A DNA stretch of 64,000 nucleotides from assembly GCA_902783005.1 (NCBI GenBank), contig CACZPI010000115.1:1-64000 (forward strand), in the 5' to 3' direction. The notes below the pieces were generated by a model. That model saw nothing but the letters and a program-made list of their open reading frames with translations, did no database searches and had not been told where the DNA came from. This DNA comes from an uncultured Ruminococcus sp. (GTDB lineage Bacteria > Bacillota > Clostridia > Oscillospirales > Ruminococcaceae). Position numbers and translations under genes: made by a program. Shown here piece after piece: positions 1 through 8,967 of this stretch (position 1 is its first letter; each line of letters opens with the position of its first letter).

Positions 1-1372
1 ACAGCAGCGGGAGCAGCATCCGGCTTGCGGTAGAGGTATGCGTCCAGGGGATCCGGCCGATGCGGTCGGAAATATCCAGAATGACCCCGCACAGCAGATC
101 TGCCAGCCGCAGAAATCCTGCCGCCGCAGCGCCCTGTGCGCCCAGAAGTACCGCAATGGCACCAAACAGGAGCGAAGCCATGCATACCGGCACCAGCAGC
201 GTATTCGACAGGGGCGAGAGGAAGGATACCTCCCGGAAATACATCGCGGACACCGGCAGCACCGTCAGGAATGTCCAGACCATGATCCCGGCCTGCCGGA
301 ACGCATTTTCCGGGCGTGTCGCCTCCTCCTTTTCCGGGAGCATAAACGGGCCGACCACGCCGATGCCGAGGGTACCGCAGCAGCTGAGCCAGAATGCAGC
401 GCTGTGGATCACATAGGGATTTGCGATTCCCAGGATCAGCATGGCGATGCTCAGGGAATTGAAGGAATCATTCTCCCGGAACACTGCCTTGGCAAAGTAC
501 ACGATCACCGTCATGATGAAAGCCCGCCACACGCTGACGGTCTCGCCGGCACAGATCACAAACAGGAAGCAGAATCCCGTCACGACCGCAAACGTCACGC
601 GCCGTCCGACATTCAGATGGTACAGAGCCCAGGAAATGCAGAAGGCCAGAAATTCCAGATGCAGTCCCGAAACTGCCAGCAGATGGCCGATGCCCATGCG
701 GTACATCAAAGATTTGCCGGTATTGCTCATGCCGGATTTATCCCCGAAGAGCATACCCGTGAGCATTGCGCCCGTCTCCTCCCGCATCTGGCTGCGGATG
801 CGGGCGGTCATTTCCGTGCGCCAGTGCCAGATTACCGAGCGAAGCGTCGGAGAGGCCAGCGGCGTGCGCTCCTGAATGACCGCATCTGCCCCGAATTGCA
901 GACAGATTCGGTTCGCCCTTGCATAGCCGGCGCTGTCAAAGAGATACCCGGATGCCAAGGCAGCCGGTGTTCCGGAAACGGTCAGTGTATCGCCGTAATC
1001 CAGCTCCGTTTCGTCTGTGAGCAGATACACCCTTGCAGCCGTGCCGCCGTCAAATGCACCGGCAAGCACGCACCTTGTCCAGCCGGAATCATAGACGGCA
1101 AGCTCCCGGATCTGCCCGGTGAATACCGCTTCCTGCCCGGCATAGCCTGCCTGCTTCTGCAAGGTCTGTGCATCCGTCCGCCAATAGACACAGCACGCCG
1201 TCACAAGCGACAGCGTGCTGAGCAGTACATATTTCCACCAAGCCCTGCGCCAGACGATCAAACCCAGTGCCAGCACTGCGATGCCGCACAAAAGCAGCAG
1301 GCTCTGCCATGCTGCCGCCAGCACCAGTCCTGCCGTAAACGGAAGTCCGAGATAGAGTGCAGGACGTTTCAT
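1..1372 (-). CDS. comEC: ComEC/Rec2 DNA-uptake channel protein (3' part outside window)
   Basis: The reverse strand is open from an ATG at 1372 to the window edge, giving the first 457 residues. Hydrophobic helices start at residue 5. An extracytoplasmic region (about 70-180) follows, then the family signature HLLAVSGLH (about 230-238) that opens the multi-helix competence domain. ComEC forms the inner-membrane channel that carries single-stranded DNA into the cell during transformation. The C-terminal part, including any metallo-beta-lactamase-like nuclease domain, lies beyond the edge. The gene starts 9 bases after the apt-like stop, so it is probably cotranscribed from the alaS side. No other competence gene is in the window. 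Confidence 0.9.
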   Translation of the reverse strand, partial: MKRPALYLGLPFTAGLVLAAAWQSLLLLCGIAVLALGLIVWRRAWWKYVLLSTLSLVTACCVYWRTDAQTLQKQAGYAGQEAVFTGQIRELAVYDSGWTRCVLAGAFDGGTAARVYLLTDETELDYGDTLTVSGTPAALASGYLFDSAGYARANRICLQFGADAVIQERTPLASPTLRSVIWHWRTEMTARIRSQMREETGAMLTGMLFGDKSGMSNTGKSLMYRMGIGHLLAVSGLHLEFLAFCISWALYHLNVGRRVTFAVVTGFCFLFVICAGETVSVWRAFIMTVIVYFAKAVFRENDSFNSLSIAMLILGIANPYVIHSAAFWLSCCGTLGIGVVGPFMLPEKEEATRPENAFRQAGIMVWTFLTVLPVSAMYFREVSFLSPLSNTLLVPVCMASLLFGAIAVLLGAQGAAAAGFLRLADLLCGVILDISDRIGRIPWTHTSTASRMLLPLL

Positions 1373-1381
1373 CCGTACAGC

Positions 1382-1924
1382 TTATGCCTTGAAAAACAGC
1401 GGGAGCGGATCGAGGAAAATGATATCGTCGCGCTCTGCCGCATCACCCTCTGCAAGAACGGCTGCTTCTGCGGCGATCGTGCCGCCTGCCTGCTCCACAA
1501 GGGATTCGAGCGCCTTGAGAGATTCGCCGGTGCTGATGACATCATCCACGATGAGCACGCGCTTGCCTTTCAGCAGCGCTGCCTTTTCGCCGTCCAGATG
1601 AAGCATCTGTTCATTGGCAGTCGTAATGGACTTGACCTTGACCGATACCACATCGGTCATGTACAGCTTGACAGATTTACGGGCAACCACATAGTTTTTG
1701 CCGCTCTGCCGCGCCATTTCGTAGGCAAGCGGAATGCCCTTGCTCTCGGCGGTGATGATGACATCAAACTCCGGGCACTTTGCAAGGAGCTGCTTGGCAC
1801 TTTCCACCGTGACCTCCACATCGGAGAACATGATGAATGCCGCAATATCGAGCTTGTCACTGACAGCGCATTTTTTCAGCTTCCGGTCAAGGCCGGCGAT
1901 CTTCATTTCATAGAATTCAGCCAT
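1382..1924 (-). CDS. apt: Adenine-type phosphoribosyltransferase
   Basis: This 180-residue protein is a type I phosphoribosyltransferase. The PRPP-binding loop is clear as VLIVDDVISTGES (about 122-134), with two acidic residues followed by the T-G loop. The family joins purine bases to PRPP in salvage. The length and the DVIITAESKGIPLA segment resemble bacterial adenine phosphoribosyltransferases, but base specificity is inferred, and xanthine or another purine is possible. The gene lies 16 bases after the HIT gene and just before comEC, on the same strand. Confidence 0.75.
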   Translation of the reverse strand: MAEFYEMKIAGLDRKLKKCAVSDKLDIAAFIMFSDVEVTVESAKQLLAKCPEFDVIITAESKGIPLAYEMARQSGKNYVVARKSVKLYMTDVVSVKVKSITTANEQMLHLDGEKAALLKGKRVLIVDDVISTGESLKALESLVEQAGGTIAAEAAVLAEGDAAERDDIIFLDPLPLFFKA

Positions 1925-1940
1925 TTTCGGAATCTCCTTC

Positions 1941-2297
1941 TCAGCCGAGCGACTGCTCGCCCCAGCCCATCTTTTTTCCGGCCACCATGTGGAAATGCAG
2001 ATGCATCACGCTCTGGCCGGCATCCTCGCCGCAGTTGTTGATGACGCGGAAGCTCTCAATATTCTCCGCCTCTGCGGTCTTGGAAATCGCTTCAAAGATC
2101 TTTGCGACCGCCGCAGAATTCTCTGCTGTGATCTTCTTGGCGCAGCAGATGTGATCCTTCGGTACAAACAGATAATGCACGGGTGCGATCGGCTCAATGT
2201 CCTTGAATGCATATACATATTCATCCTCATAGACCTTTGCCGACGGGATCTCCCCGGCGATGATCCTGCAGAACAGACAATCCTTGTCCAGTGCCAT
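1941..2297 (-). CDS. HIT-family nucleotide-binding hydrolase
   Basis: The 118-residue protein has the histidine-triad signature MHLHFHMV (about 98-105) near the C terminus and an N-terminal CRI segment (CLFCRIIAGEIPSA) typical of Hint-type enzymes. Such proteins cleave nucleoside phosphoramidates and related adenylated compounds in the cytoplasm. The length is normal. The start at 2297 is preceded by an AGGAGG site. It lies between alaS and the apt-like gene in a leftward operon. The physiological substrate cannot be read from sequence. Confidence 0.9.
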   Translation of the reverse strand: MALDKDCLFCRIIAGEIPSAKVYEDEYVYAFKDIEPIAPVHYLFVPKDHICCAKKITAENSAAVAKIFEAISKTAEAENIESFRVINNCGEDAGQSVMHLHFHMVAGKKMGWGEQSLG

Positions 2298-2312
2298 AGT
2301 GATACCCTCCTG

Positions 2313-2469
2313 TTAAAATTCGATCTGGTACGGGAAGCCGACGGCCTCCGCATATTCCGGAAGAACAAGCTGCAGCGGGAGCTTTCGCTGCTCCTCCCTG
2401 CCGGTAGAGGATCGTATGCATGTCAATATGCTTTTCCACATGGGAAGCCGCATCCGCACGAATCTGCAT
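2313..2469 (-). pseudogene. Small frame between alaS and HIT, apparently frameshifted
   Basis: An ATG at 2469 follows a strong GGAGGG site 18 bases after the alaS stop. It opens a frame reading MQIRADAASHVEKHID that would run on into the HIT gene, to 2227. The neighbouring frame ends neatly at 2313, just before the HIT ribosome site, with LPLQLVLPEYAEAVGFPYQ. Joining the two across a one-base shift near the GGGAGGAG stretch (about 2395-2405) gives a coherent 51-residue protein that fits the gap exactly. I infer a real small gene with a one-base indel or a sequencing error. No function is recognised. Confidence 0.4.
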
Positions 2470-2487
2470 ACGATCCCTCCTGCCTGC

Positions 2488-5112
2488 TTACTTGATAAAT
2501 TCAGCCGCGATCTCTGCGGTCTTCGCCAGTGCTTCCTGAACAAGGCTCTGGTCACCGATGCCCGCCATTGCGGAATCCGGTCTGCCGCCGCCCTTGCCGC
2601 CTGTCAGCGCTGCGAGCTTCTGGACGATCTTGCCTGCGTGGGCGCCCCTTGCAACGGCATCCTTGGTGGCAACGCAGTACAGCTGCCCCTTCTCGCCGCC
2701 GACGCCTGCCAGAACAGCCACGACTGCGCCGTCCTTCTCCTTGATCTGGTCGCCCATCTTCCGGAGCAGATCAGCATTCGCACCAGCCACCTCAGAGGCG
2801 ATCACCTGTACGCCGGAAACCTCCTGCGCATTCTTCAGAATATCGTCAAGCGCGCTGCCTGCCATCTTCTGGCGCAGCTCCTCGACGGTCTTTTCGGTTT
2901 CACGAAGCTGTGCAGCAACGGATGCGCACTTGGCCGGAAGCTCAGCGGTATTGTTCAGCTTGAGTGCCCGGGCAGCTTCATTGATGGTATTCTGCATCGA
3001 ATCGAGCAGCTCGAGGACGCCTGCGCCCGTGACTGCCTCGATACGGCGCACGCCGGAGGCAACGGAGCTTTCGGAAACGATGCGGAACAGTCCGATATTG
3101 GCGGTATTCGGTACATGGGTACCGCCGCAGAATTCAACAGAAACATCCGATGCGCGGACAACGCGGACAACATCGCCGTACTTCTCACCGAACAGTGCCA
3201 TGGCGCCGAGCTGTCTTGCCTCTTCGATCGGCATTTCGCGTACATCCACCGGAATGGCTTCGAGGATCCACTGGTTGACCAGTCCCTCGACCTTCTGCAG
3301 CTCCTCCGTGGTCATTGCAGAGAAATGCGAGAAGTCAAAGCGGCATGCCTTGTCATTGACAAGCTGGCCTGCCTGGTGTACATGCTCACCGAGCACCGTG
3401 CGCAGCGCTGCCTGCAGAAGATGTGCGGCAGTATGGTTGCGCATGACCTTGCTGCGGAACTTGGTGCAGTATTTTGCGGTCACAGCGGCACCTGCGGAGA
3501 GTGTGCCCTCCTTCATGAAGCCGTGATGCAGGAAATGTCCGTCCTCATCCTTGGAAACGGATTCCACGCGGAACACGCCGCTGTCGGTAAAGATCTTGCC
3601 GTGGTCGGAAGCCTGGCCGCCGCTCTCTGCATACAGAGGCGTGGTATCCAGAACGATCACGGCCTTGTCGCCCTCAGAAAGTGCATCGGCAGCAGCGCCG
3701 TCCTTCAGGATGGCAAGCACCTTCGCGGGAACTTCATTTTCGGTATAGCCGACAAACTGCGTCTTGGGAACGTCGAGCTTGACGGAATCATCCGCCCACG
3801 AGCTGGATGCCTTGGCAGCATGGTCAGCCTTGGCGGTATCACGCTGCTTCTTGACGAGTGCGCGGTAGCCGTCCTCGTCTACGGCAAAGCCGCGTTCCTC
3901 GGCGATCTCCCGGGTCAGATCAAACGGGAAGCCGTAGGTATCGGCGAGCTTGAAGACATCGGCGCCGGAGAGCACCTTGCCGGATGCATTCTGCATGATC
4001 TCGTCAAGCAGCTCCATACCCTTGTCAACGGTCTTGGCGAATGCCTCCTCCTCGACCTTGATGATCTTCTTGATGTAGGCACGCTTCTCCTCGAGCTCGG
4101 GGTAAGCAACCTTGTTTTCGTCGATCACGGTATCGGCAACCTCATGCAGGAAGGTACCCTTAATGCCGATCATTCTGCCGTGGCGGGCAGCGCGTCTGAG
4201 CAGACGGCGCAGTACATAGCCGCGTCCTTCATTGGACGGGAGCACACCGTCGCCGACCATGAATGTGGTCGAACGGATGTGGTCAGTAATGACACGCAGC
4301 GATACATCCGTGTCGCTGTTGTCATGGTAGGTCACGCCGGCAATACGGGAGATGTGCTTCATGATATTCTGCACGGTATCGACCTCAAAGAGGTTGTCCA
4401 CATTCTGCATTACGCAGGCCAGACGCTCCAGACCCATGCCGGTGTCGATATTCTTGCTCTTCATCTCGGCATAGTGACCCTCGCCGTCGGAATCGAACTG
4501 GCTGAATACCAGATTCCAGATCTCGATGACACGGTCGCAGTCGCTTGCCTGCTCAAAGCTCTCAAACGGGCCGTAAGCCTCGCCGCGGTCGAAGTGGATC
4601 TCCGAGCACGGGCCGCAGGGGCCGGAGCCATGCTCCCAGAAATTGTCCTTCTTGCCGAGGCGGATGATGCGCTCATGCGGAATGCCGATGCTCTTTTCCC
4701 AGATCTCCTCAGCCTCGTCATCACTCTCATAAATGGTGATCCAGAGGCGGTCTGCCGGGATCTCCAGCACCTTGGTCAGAAATTCCCATGCCCATGCGAT
4801 GGCTTCCTTCTTGAAATACTCACCGAAGGAGAAGTTGCCGAGCATCTCGAAATAGGTACCGTGACGGGCAGTCTTGCCGACGTTTTCAATGTCCGGGGTA
4901 CGGATGCACTTCTGGCAGGTGGTCACACGCACATTCGGCGGTACCGCCTGACCGAGGAAGAATTTTTTGAGCGGTGCCATGCCGGAGTTGATGAGCAGCA
5001 GGCTCTTGTCACCCTGGGGGATGAGAGAAGCCGATGCCATCCGGGTATGCCCCTTGCTTTCAAAGAAGGACAGATACTGCTCACGCAGGTCATTAAGTCC
5101 ACGCCATTCCAT
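2488..5112 (-). CDS. alaS: Alanyl-tRNA synthetase
   Basis: This 874-residue enzyme charges tRNA-Ala with alanine. The N-terminal class II catalytic core begins LREQYLSFFESKGH. The editing domain shows the zinc-binding motifs HTAAHLLQ and CGGTH. The C-terminal part has a coiled segment and the glycine-rich GGKGGGRPDSAMAG stretch of the C-Ala domain. A TTG five codons upstream (5127) is in frame, but the ATG at 5112 sits 9 bases after a GGAG site, so I chose it. The gene is preceded by its own promoter and leads the leftward HIT, apt and comEC genes. Confidence 0.97.
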   Translation of the reverse strand: MEWRGLNDLREQYLSFFESKGHTRMASASLIPQGDKSLLLINSGMAPLKKFFLGQAVPPNVRVTTCQKCIRTPDIENVGKTARHGTYFEMLGNFSFGEYFKKEAIAWAWEFLTKVLEIPADRLWITIYESDDEAEEIWEKSIGIPHERIIRLGKKDNFWEHGSGPCGPCSEIHFDRGEAYGPFESFEQASDCDRVIEIWNLVFSQFDSDGEGHYAEMKSKNIDTGMGLERLACVMQNVDNLFEVDTVQNIMKHISRIAGVTYHDNSDTDVSLRVITDHIRSTTFMVGDGVLPSNEGRGYVLRRLLRRAARHGRMIGIKGTFLHEVADTVIDENKVAYPELEEKRAYIKKIIKVEEEAFAKTVDKGMELLDEIMQNASGKVLSGADVFKLADTYGFPFDLTREIAEERGFAVDEDGYRALVKKQRDTAKADHAAKASSSWADDSVKLDVPKTQFVGYTENEVPAKVLAILKDGAAADALSEGDKAVIVLDTTPLYAESGGQASDHGKIFTDSGVFRVESVSKDEDGHFLHHGFMKEGTLSAGAAVTAKYCTKFRSKVMRNHTAAHLLQAALRTVLGEHVHQAGQLVNDKACRFDFSHFSAMTTEELQKVEGLVNQWILEAIPVDVREMPIEEARQLGAMALFGEKYGDVVRVVRASDVSVEFCGGTHVPNTANIGLFRIVSESSVASGVRRIEAVTGAGVLELLDSMQNTINEAARALKLNNTAELPAKCASVAAQLRETEKTVEELRQKMAGSALDDILKNAQEVSGVQVIASEVAGANADLLRKMGDQIKEKDGAVVAVLAGVGGEKGQLYCVATKDAVARGAHAGKIVQKLAALTGGKGGGRPDSAMAGIGDQSLVQEALAKTAEIAAEFIK

Positions 5113-5176
5113 ATTGATCCACTCCAAATTTATAGATTCCGGCAGCCGGTCTCAGGCCCGCTGCACATACATATAC

Positions 5177-5205
5177 AGTATAGCATACTTTGACAGAAAA
5201 TGCAA
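5177..5205 (-). promoter_or_regulatory. Promoter of alaS
   Basis: Reading leftward, TTGCAT (5205-5200), a 17-base spacer and TATACT (5182-5177) form a sigma-A promoter about 65 bases before the alaS ATG. No T-box leader fits in so short an untranslated region. Confidence 0.7.
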
Positions 5206-5225
5206 GCATTTTTTCGGCCGGGCAT

Positions 5226-5256
5226 AAAAAAGAGGAAGCCTCTGCTCCCTCTTCCT
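5226..5256 (-). terminator. Terminator after the sugar transferase gene
   Basis: On the reverse strand AGGAAG pairs with CTTCCT across a short loop and is followed by CTTTTTT. It lies just past the sugar transferase stop at 5265. Confidence 0.65.
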
Positions 5257-5264
5257 GTTTCTGC

Positions 5265-6071
5265 TTATCTTGCGCCCTTGCGCTTGACAACGGCGGTGAA
5301 GGTCTTGACCATCAGCTTCAGATCCAGCCACACACTGCGTTTCTTGATGTACTCAATATCGGTATCCACCCATTCCTCAAAGGGCATATCGCTTCTGCCC
5401 TCCGTCTGGCAGATGCAGGACAGGCCGCCCTTGACCAGGAGACGATCCATATGCTCGGGTGTGTACAGCACCACCTCACGCGGCAGCGGCGGGCGCGGGC
5501 CGATGATCGACATATCGCCCTTGAGCACGTTGAAAAACTGCGGCAGCTCGTCAATGGATGTCCTGCGGATAAAATCACCGATCTTCGTGACACGCGGGTC
5601 ATGCTCGGCCTTGAATGCCAGTCCGTCCGATTCATTCTCCTTCATGACCTCGGCAAAGCGTTCCTCGGCATCCATGCACATCGAACGCAGCTTGTACATC
5701 TTGAACGGCCGCCCATTCTCCGTCAGGCGCACCTGTGAAAAGATCGGATTTCCCTTATCCTCTATGTAAATGGCCAGCATCACGATCCCCAGCGGGATCA
5801 GCAGGATCAGCAGCGCCAACGCCGACACCACAATGTCAAATGCACGCTTGACAAACCGGTATCCCAGGCCGCCCGCAGGCTTGACCTGGCTGCTTTTCAG
5901 GGTTTCCTGTACACCCGTGGTCAGCAGTCCCATTGCACGCGCATCAAAATCCAGAATCGGATAGCTCGTCACGCCTTCCTTGTTCTCCTTCATCTGCTGC
6001 AGCGTCACATCGGTAATGTCATCCTCAGACAAGGTTCTTTTGACCGGACGGGTATCCTTGTTTTCTGCCAT
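5265..6071 (-). CDS. Bacterial sugar transferase (undecaprenyl-phosphate glycosyl-1-phosphate transferase family)
   Basis: The 268-residue protein has a polar N-terminal region of about 80 residues, one long hydrophobic helix (about 90-115) and the cytoplasmic catalytic domain of the WcaJ/PglC family. Recognisable motifs are MYKLRSM, DELPQFFNVLKGDMSIIGPR and a final EYIKKRSVWLDLKLMVKT segment. Such enzymes move a sugar phosphate onto undecaprenyl phosphate to start a surface glycan. The usual GITGLWQ-type motif is GLSCICQ here. No glycan cluster is adjacent, so the glycan is unknown. ATG 6071 is preferred over 6077, because the GGGAGG site abuts 6077 with no spacing. It lies 34 bases after maf in the same operon. 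Confidence 0.9.
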   Translation of the reverse strand: MAENKDTRPVKRTLSEDDITDVTLQQMKENKEGVTSYPILDFDARAMGLLTTGVQETLKSSQVKPAGGLGYRFVKRAFDIVVSALALLILLIPLGIVMLAIYIEDKGNPIFSQVRLTENGRPFKMYKLRSMCMDAEERFAEVMKENESDGLAFKAEHDPRVTKIGDFIRRTSIDELPQFFNVLKGDMSIIGPRPPLPREVVLYTPEHMDRLLVKGGLSCICQTEGRSDMPFEEWVDTDIEYIKKRSVWLDLKLMVKTFTAVVKRKGAR

Positions 6072-6105
6072 CTCCATCCTCCCTTCTTCTCGGTTTCTCA
6101 GTTCC

Positions 6106-6699
6106 TTACGGTTTCTTCAGATGGATCCTCGGCTTTGCCGTCAGGCGTTCAAACTGCGTGATCGCCCGCGACAATGCAGCCACCGGCAGCCCCACAACAT
6201 TGAAATAATCCCCGCGGATTTCCCGCACCAGAAGCGATCCCTTTCCCTGGATGCCGTAGGCGCCCGCCTTGTCGAACGGCTCTCCGGTGTCCAGATACGC
6301 ATGGATCTCCTCATCCGACAGCGTGTAGAATGTCACCTCTGTCTCGCTTGTAAACACCGATGTCTGTGTACCCCGGTAAAGCGCCACACCCGTCATGACC
6401 GTGTGTGTCTCACCGGAAAGCTGCCGGAGCATCCGGAAGGCATCCTCCCGGTCCTTCGGCTTGCCCATGATCTGATCCTCCAGCACGACCACCGTGTCAC
6501 AGCCGATGACCAGATCCTCCGGGAACTGTGCAGCCACCGACTTTGCCTTGACATCCGCCAGGAATGCTGCTGCCATCATGACCGGCATTCCCGCGGGGAG
6601 CGCCTCTTCGGCGTCCGACGGATGCACGGTAAAATCCTCTGTGATCAGGTGCATTAGCTCCTTGCGCCGCGGCGAACCGGATGCCAGAATGATACTCAT
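6106..6699 (-). CDS. maf: Maf-family nucleoside triphosphate pyrophosphatase
   Basis: The 197-residue protein starts with the Maf signature LASGSPRRKEL (residues 5-15) and contains IGCDTVVVLED. Maf proteins hydrolyse non-canonical nucleoside triphosphates, typically dTTP, UTP or modified pyrimidines, to monophosphates, and in some bacteria affect septum formation. The length is typical. Its ATG overlaps the stop of the upstream tautomerase gene by four bases, so the two are translationally coupled. Confidence 0.93.
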   Translation of the reverse strand: MSIILASGSPRRKELMHLITEDFTVHPSDAEEALPAGMPVMMAAAFLADVKAKSVAAQFPEDLVIGCDTVVVLEDQIMGKPKDREDAFRMLRQLSGETHTVMTGVALYRGTQTSVFTSETEVTFYTLSDEEIHAYLDTGEPFDKAGAYGIQGKGSLLVREIRGDYFNVVGLPVAALSRAITQFERLTAKPRIHLKKP

Positions 6700-6932
6700 T
6701 TGAGCAGCTCCTTCGGATCATAGTCGGGCATGATCACCAGATTCTCATTCTCCGTGACCTCCTGACGGTACTGATCCTGCCAGTCCTCAGGCGTAAAATC
6801 CTCCACCGATACAGAAATATGGGTCGGGTTGCAGCCGATGGCCTCCACCAGTGCGGCAGACAGCTTTTCAGCGGCAGCCTTCTTCTGCTCGTCGGTGCGT
6901 CCCTTGAGCATTTTGATCGTAATATGCGGCAT
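6696..6932 (-). CDS. 4-oxalocrotonate tautomerase-family protein
   Basis: The 78-residue protein begins MPHITIKMLKGRT. After loss of Met the N-terminal proline would be the catalytic base, as in all members of this family. Residues to about 60 fit the 4-OT fold (EKLSAALVEAIG, SVSVEDFTPEDW), with a slightly long C-terminal tail. The natural substrate is unknown, since these enzymes are often promiscuous. It is the first gene of a tautomerase-maf-sugar transferase operon with a promoter at 6985-7013. Confidence 0.85.
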   Translation of the reverse strand: MPHITIKMLKGRTDEQKKAAAEKLSAALVEAIGCNPTHISVSVEDFTPEDWQDQYRQEVTENENLVIMPDYDPKELLK

Positions 6933-6984
6933 TTTCGTTCCATCCTTCCTGTGTCTCTCATAATAGACAGCGACATACTATCTT

Positions 6985-7013
6985 ATTATAGCATATTTCA
7001 TCAGAAAATGCAA
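6985..7013 (-). promoter_or_regulatory. Promoter of the tautomerase-maf-sugar transferase operon
   Basis: Leftward TTGCAT (7013-7008), a 17-base spacer and a perfect TATAAT (6990-6985) lie about 50 bases before the first ATG. Confidence 0.75.
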
Positions 7014-7054
7014 GTATCTGATAAAAATTTCCGGAATTCCCCCGGCTCCGCGCT

Positions 7055-8635
7055 TCATTCCAGCGCCGTCACGGCATCTGCAATGGCGCGGAATACCGGG
7101 GCAGCCGCATCATTCCCGTAGCCGCCGTCCTCGGCCAGAACGGTCACCGCGTAGGTCGGATCCTCCATCGGGAAATAGCCCGTGATCCATCCGTGGCAAA
7201 GCTCGATCTCCTCTTTGTTGTAGCGTCCCGTCTGCGCCGTGGAGGTCTTGGCAGCAGCAAAGACGGTTTCCGGAACGGCTTTGGAATTTTCATTCTCATT
7301 GATCGCCGCGATCATCAGATCTTGCAGGAAATAGGCTTCATTGCGCCGCAGCGCCTTGGCGTACATGGGGGATTTCTCATTCTCCACCGTCTGTCCGTCC
7401 TCCGTATACCCGCGGATGAGCCGGGCAATGGGCATGTCTCCGTCATTGGCAATGCCGCAGGTCATCTGCGTCACCTGCAAGGGCGTTGCCGTCAGAAGCC
7501 CCTGTCCGAAGCAGAAATTTGCCATTTCCGCCGGAAGCTGCAAATCCTGCATCGAAGGCAGGCTGCCGCCGGAGGACACAATGCTGCCGGAAAGCGCGAT
7601 CTGCGTTCCGTACCCAAGCCGCTGTGCCGTCTCCCGCATCAGTCCCGCATCCAGAAACGGGCTCATATCGACAAAATAGGCATTGCAGGAATAGATCATC
7701 GCATGCTTCATGTCCAGCTCTCCGTGTCCCCGCCAGTCATGGCAGCGGAAGACCTGCCCGGAAACCTCTGTCTTTCCGGTGCAGACCGTCCGGAAATGCG
7801 TCTTGCCCTGTTCGTAGGCGGCCGCACAGGTCACCAGCTTGAAGATGGAGCCGACGCTGTACGCATACAGACAACGATTGATGAGCGGACTGTCCGGATC
7901 GTCAAGCGCCTGTGCCAGATGATCCGGGTCATACGCCGGAAAGCTCGCCATTGCCAGGACATCGCCGGTTTTCACATCCATCACGACGACTGCGCCCTTC
8001 TCGATCGGCTGTGCCTCGCAGATCTCCTGGATCCGGGTATCAAGCGTCGTCACCACACCGGCTGCGCTGCCGCTGCACGGATGGACTGCGGGCGCCTCGC
8101 CAAGCAGCACATGTCCGCGGGCATCGACCGTATAGGTCACGCTTGCCGGATCTGCCTGCCCGCGCAGGATCCGGTCAAAATCCGCCTCCAGCCCTGTCAC
8201 GCCCGCGCCGTCTGCGGTATACCCCAGCACATGCTGTGCCAGGAGTTTTCCTGTCCGGTGTACCGGTACGGACAGCACGGTCACATCCGGGCAGTCCACA
8301 CTGTCGGTATCAATCTGCACGCAGAACGGCCTTCCTGTCTGCATGCCCTCCAGCAGCGGCGTGACCTCCTCCGTATGTGCCCAGAGGGCATCGAATGCCG
8401 CCTGCGAAGGGATCACGCACGCATAGAAGGCATCGGTCTGATTGACCATCGGCCGGAAATGCCTGTCATAGATCGTTCCCTCGGCATTGCCTGCCGTGAC
8501 AATCGTCTGGCTCTGCCGGATGGCTGTCTCGGCATAGCCGCCGTTTTTCATATGCACGGTGATCTGCGCGACCGTCAGCATAAAGCCTGCGATCAACAGG
8601 ATCCCCGCCAGCGCTGCACGCCGGTACATAAGCAT
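7055..8635 (-). CDS. Class B penicillin-binding protein (transpeptidase)
   Basis: This 526-residue protein has one N-terminal membrane helix (about 7-28), a short dimerisation-type region and a transpeptidase domain. The active-site motifs are SIFK (serine about 263), SCN (about 316-318) and KTS (about 463-465), the last a variant of the usual KTG. It should crosslink peptidoglycan outside the membrane. Its size and the absence of PASTA domains resemble the compact PbpA/FtsI-like group. I start it at ATG 8635 (six bases after AAAGGA), since an upstream in-frame extension overlaps the HTH gene. It is third in a dtd-HTH-PBP unit. Confidence 0.88.
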   Translation of the reverse strand: MLMYRRAALAGILLIAGFMLTVAQITVHMKNGGYAETAIRQSQTIVTAGNAEGTIYDRHFRPMVNQTDAFYACVIPSQAAFDALWAHTEEVTPLLEGMQTGRPFCVQIDTDSVDCPDVTVLSVPVHRTGKLLAQHVLGYTADGAGVTGLEADFDRILRGQADPASVTYTVDARGHVLLGEAPAVHPCSGSAAGVVTTLDTRIQEICEAQPIEKGAVVVMDVKTGDVLAMASFPAYDPDHLAQALDDPDSPLINRCLYAYSVGSIFKLVTCAAAYEQGKTHFRTVCTGKTEVSGQVFRCHDWRGHGELDMKHAMIYSCNAYFVDMSPFLDAGLMRETAQRLGYGTQIALSGSIVSSGGSLPSMQDLQLPAEMANFCFGQGLLTATPLQVTQMTCGIANDGDMPIARLIRGYTEDGQTVENEKSPMYAKALRRNEAYFLQDLMIAAINENENSKAVPETVFAAAKTSTAQTGRYNKEEIELCHGWITGYFPMEDPTYAVTVLAEDGGYGNDAAAPVFRAIADAVTALE

Positions 8636-8681
8636 CACCTGTCCTTTCTCTTTCCGGGAGTATGGGCAGGTGACAGGCAGA

Positions 8682-8966
8682 TTATTCAGTTGTATCGGTC
8701 GTTTTTTCTTTTCCGGCCTCCCGGAATGCACGCTGCACCAGCTCACCCGGATCCTTGCCGCACAGCTCGCACCATGCATACAATTCCGCAAGGGTCAGCG
8801 TTTCCGGTGACTGGAACCGCCGGCGGGCTGTACGCTCGGATATGCCCAGCTTTTCAGCGATCTGTGCAAAATCCGCCGTTCCCTGCTGCCGCCAGAGAAT
8901 GAGCGTCAGCTTGATCGTATCCATAAACCGCTCATACTGCCGCGGATGTCTGATCTGCATTTCCAT
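8682..8966 (-). CDS. Small helix-turn-helix protein
   Basis: The 94-residue protein has a central helix-turn-helix (FAQIAEKLGISERTARRRF, about 34-52) and lacks any effector domain. It is probably a DNA-binding regulator. The ATG at 8966 overlaps the end of the dtd gene region and sits five bases after GGAGGG; an ATG two codons on is also possible. The penicillin-binding protein gene follows 46 bases downstream, so control of that gene is a reasonable but untested guess. Confidence 0.65.
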   Translation of the reverse strand: MEMQIRHPRQYERFMDTIKLTLILWRQQGTADFAQIAEKLGISERTARRRFQSPETLTLAELYAWCELCGKDPGELVQRAFREAGKEKTTDTTE

Positions 8967-8967
8967 A

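Noticed and set aside
38..2041. Long open frame on the plus strand over comEC and apt
   Set aside because: It is antisense to recognised genes, has low-complexity composition rich in R, H, C and Q, and no family motif. It results from high GC content.
5113..5176. T-box leader for alaS
   Set aside because: Only about 65 bases separate the promoter from the start, and no T-box sequence is visible.
2416..5193. A 925-codon open frame opposite alaS
   Set aside because: It is a mirror of alaS codon periodicity on the other strand and has no ribosome site or motif.
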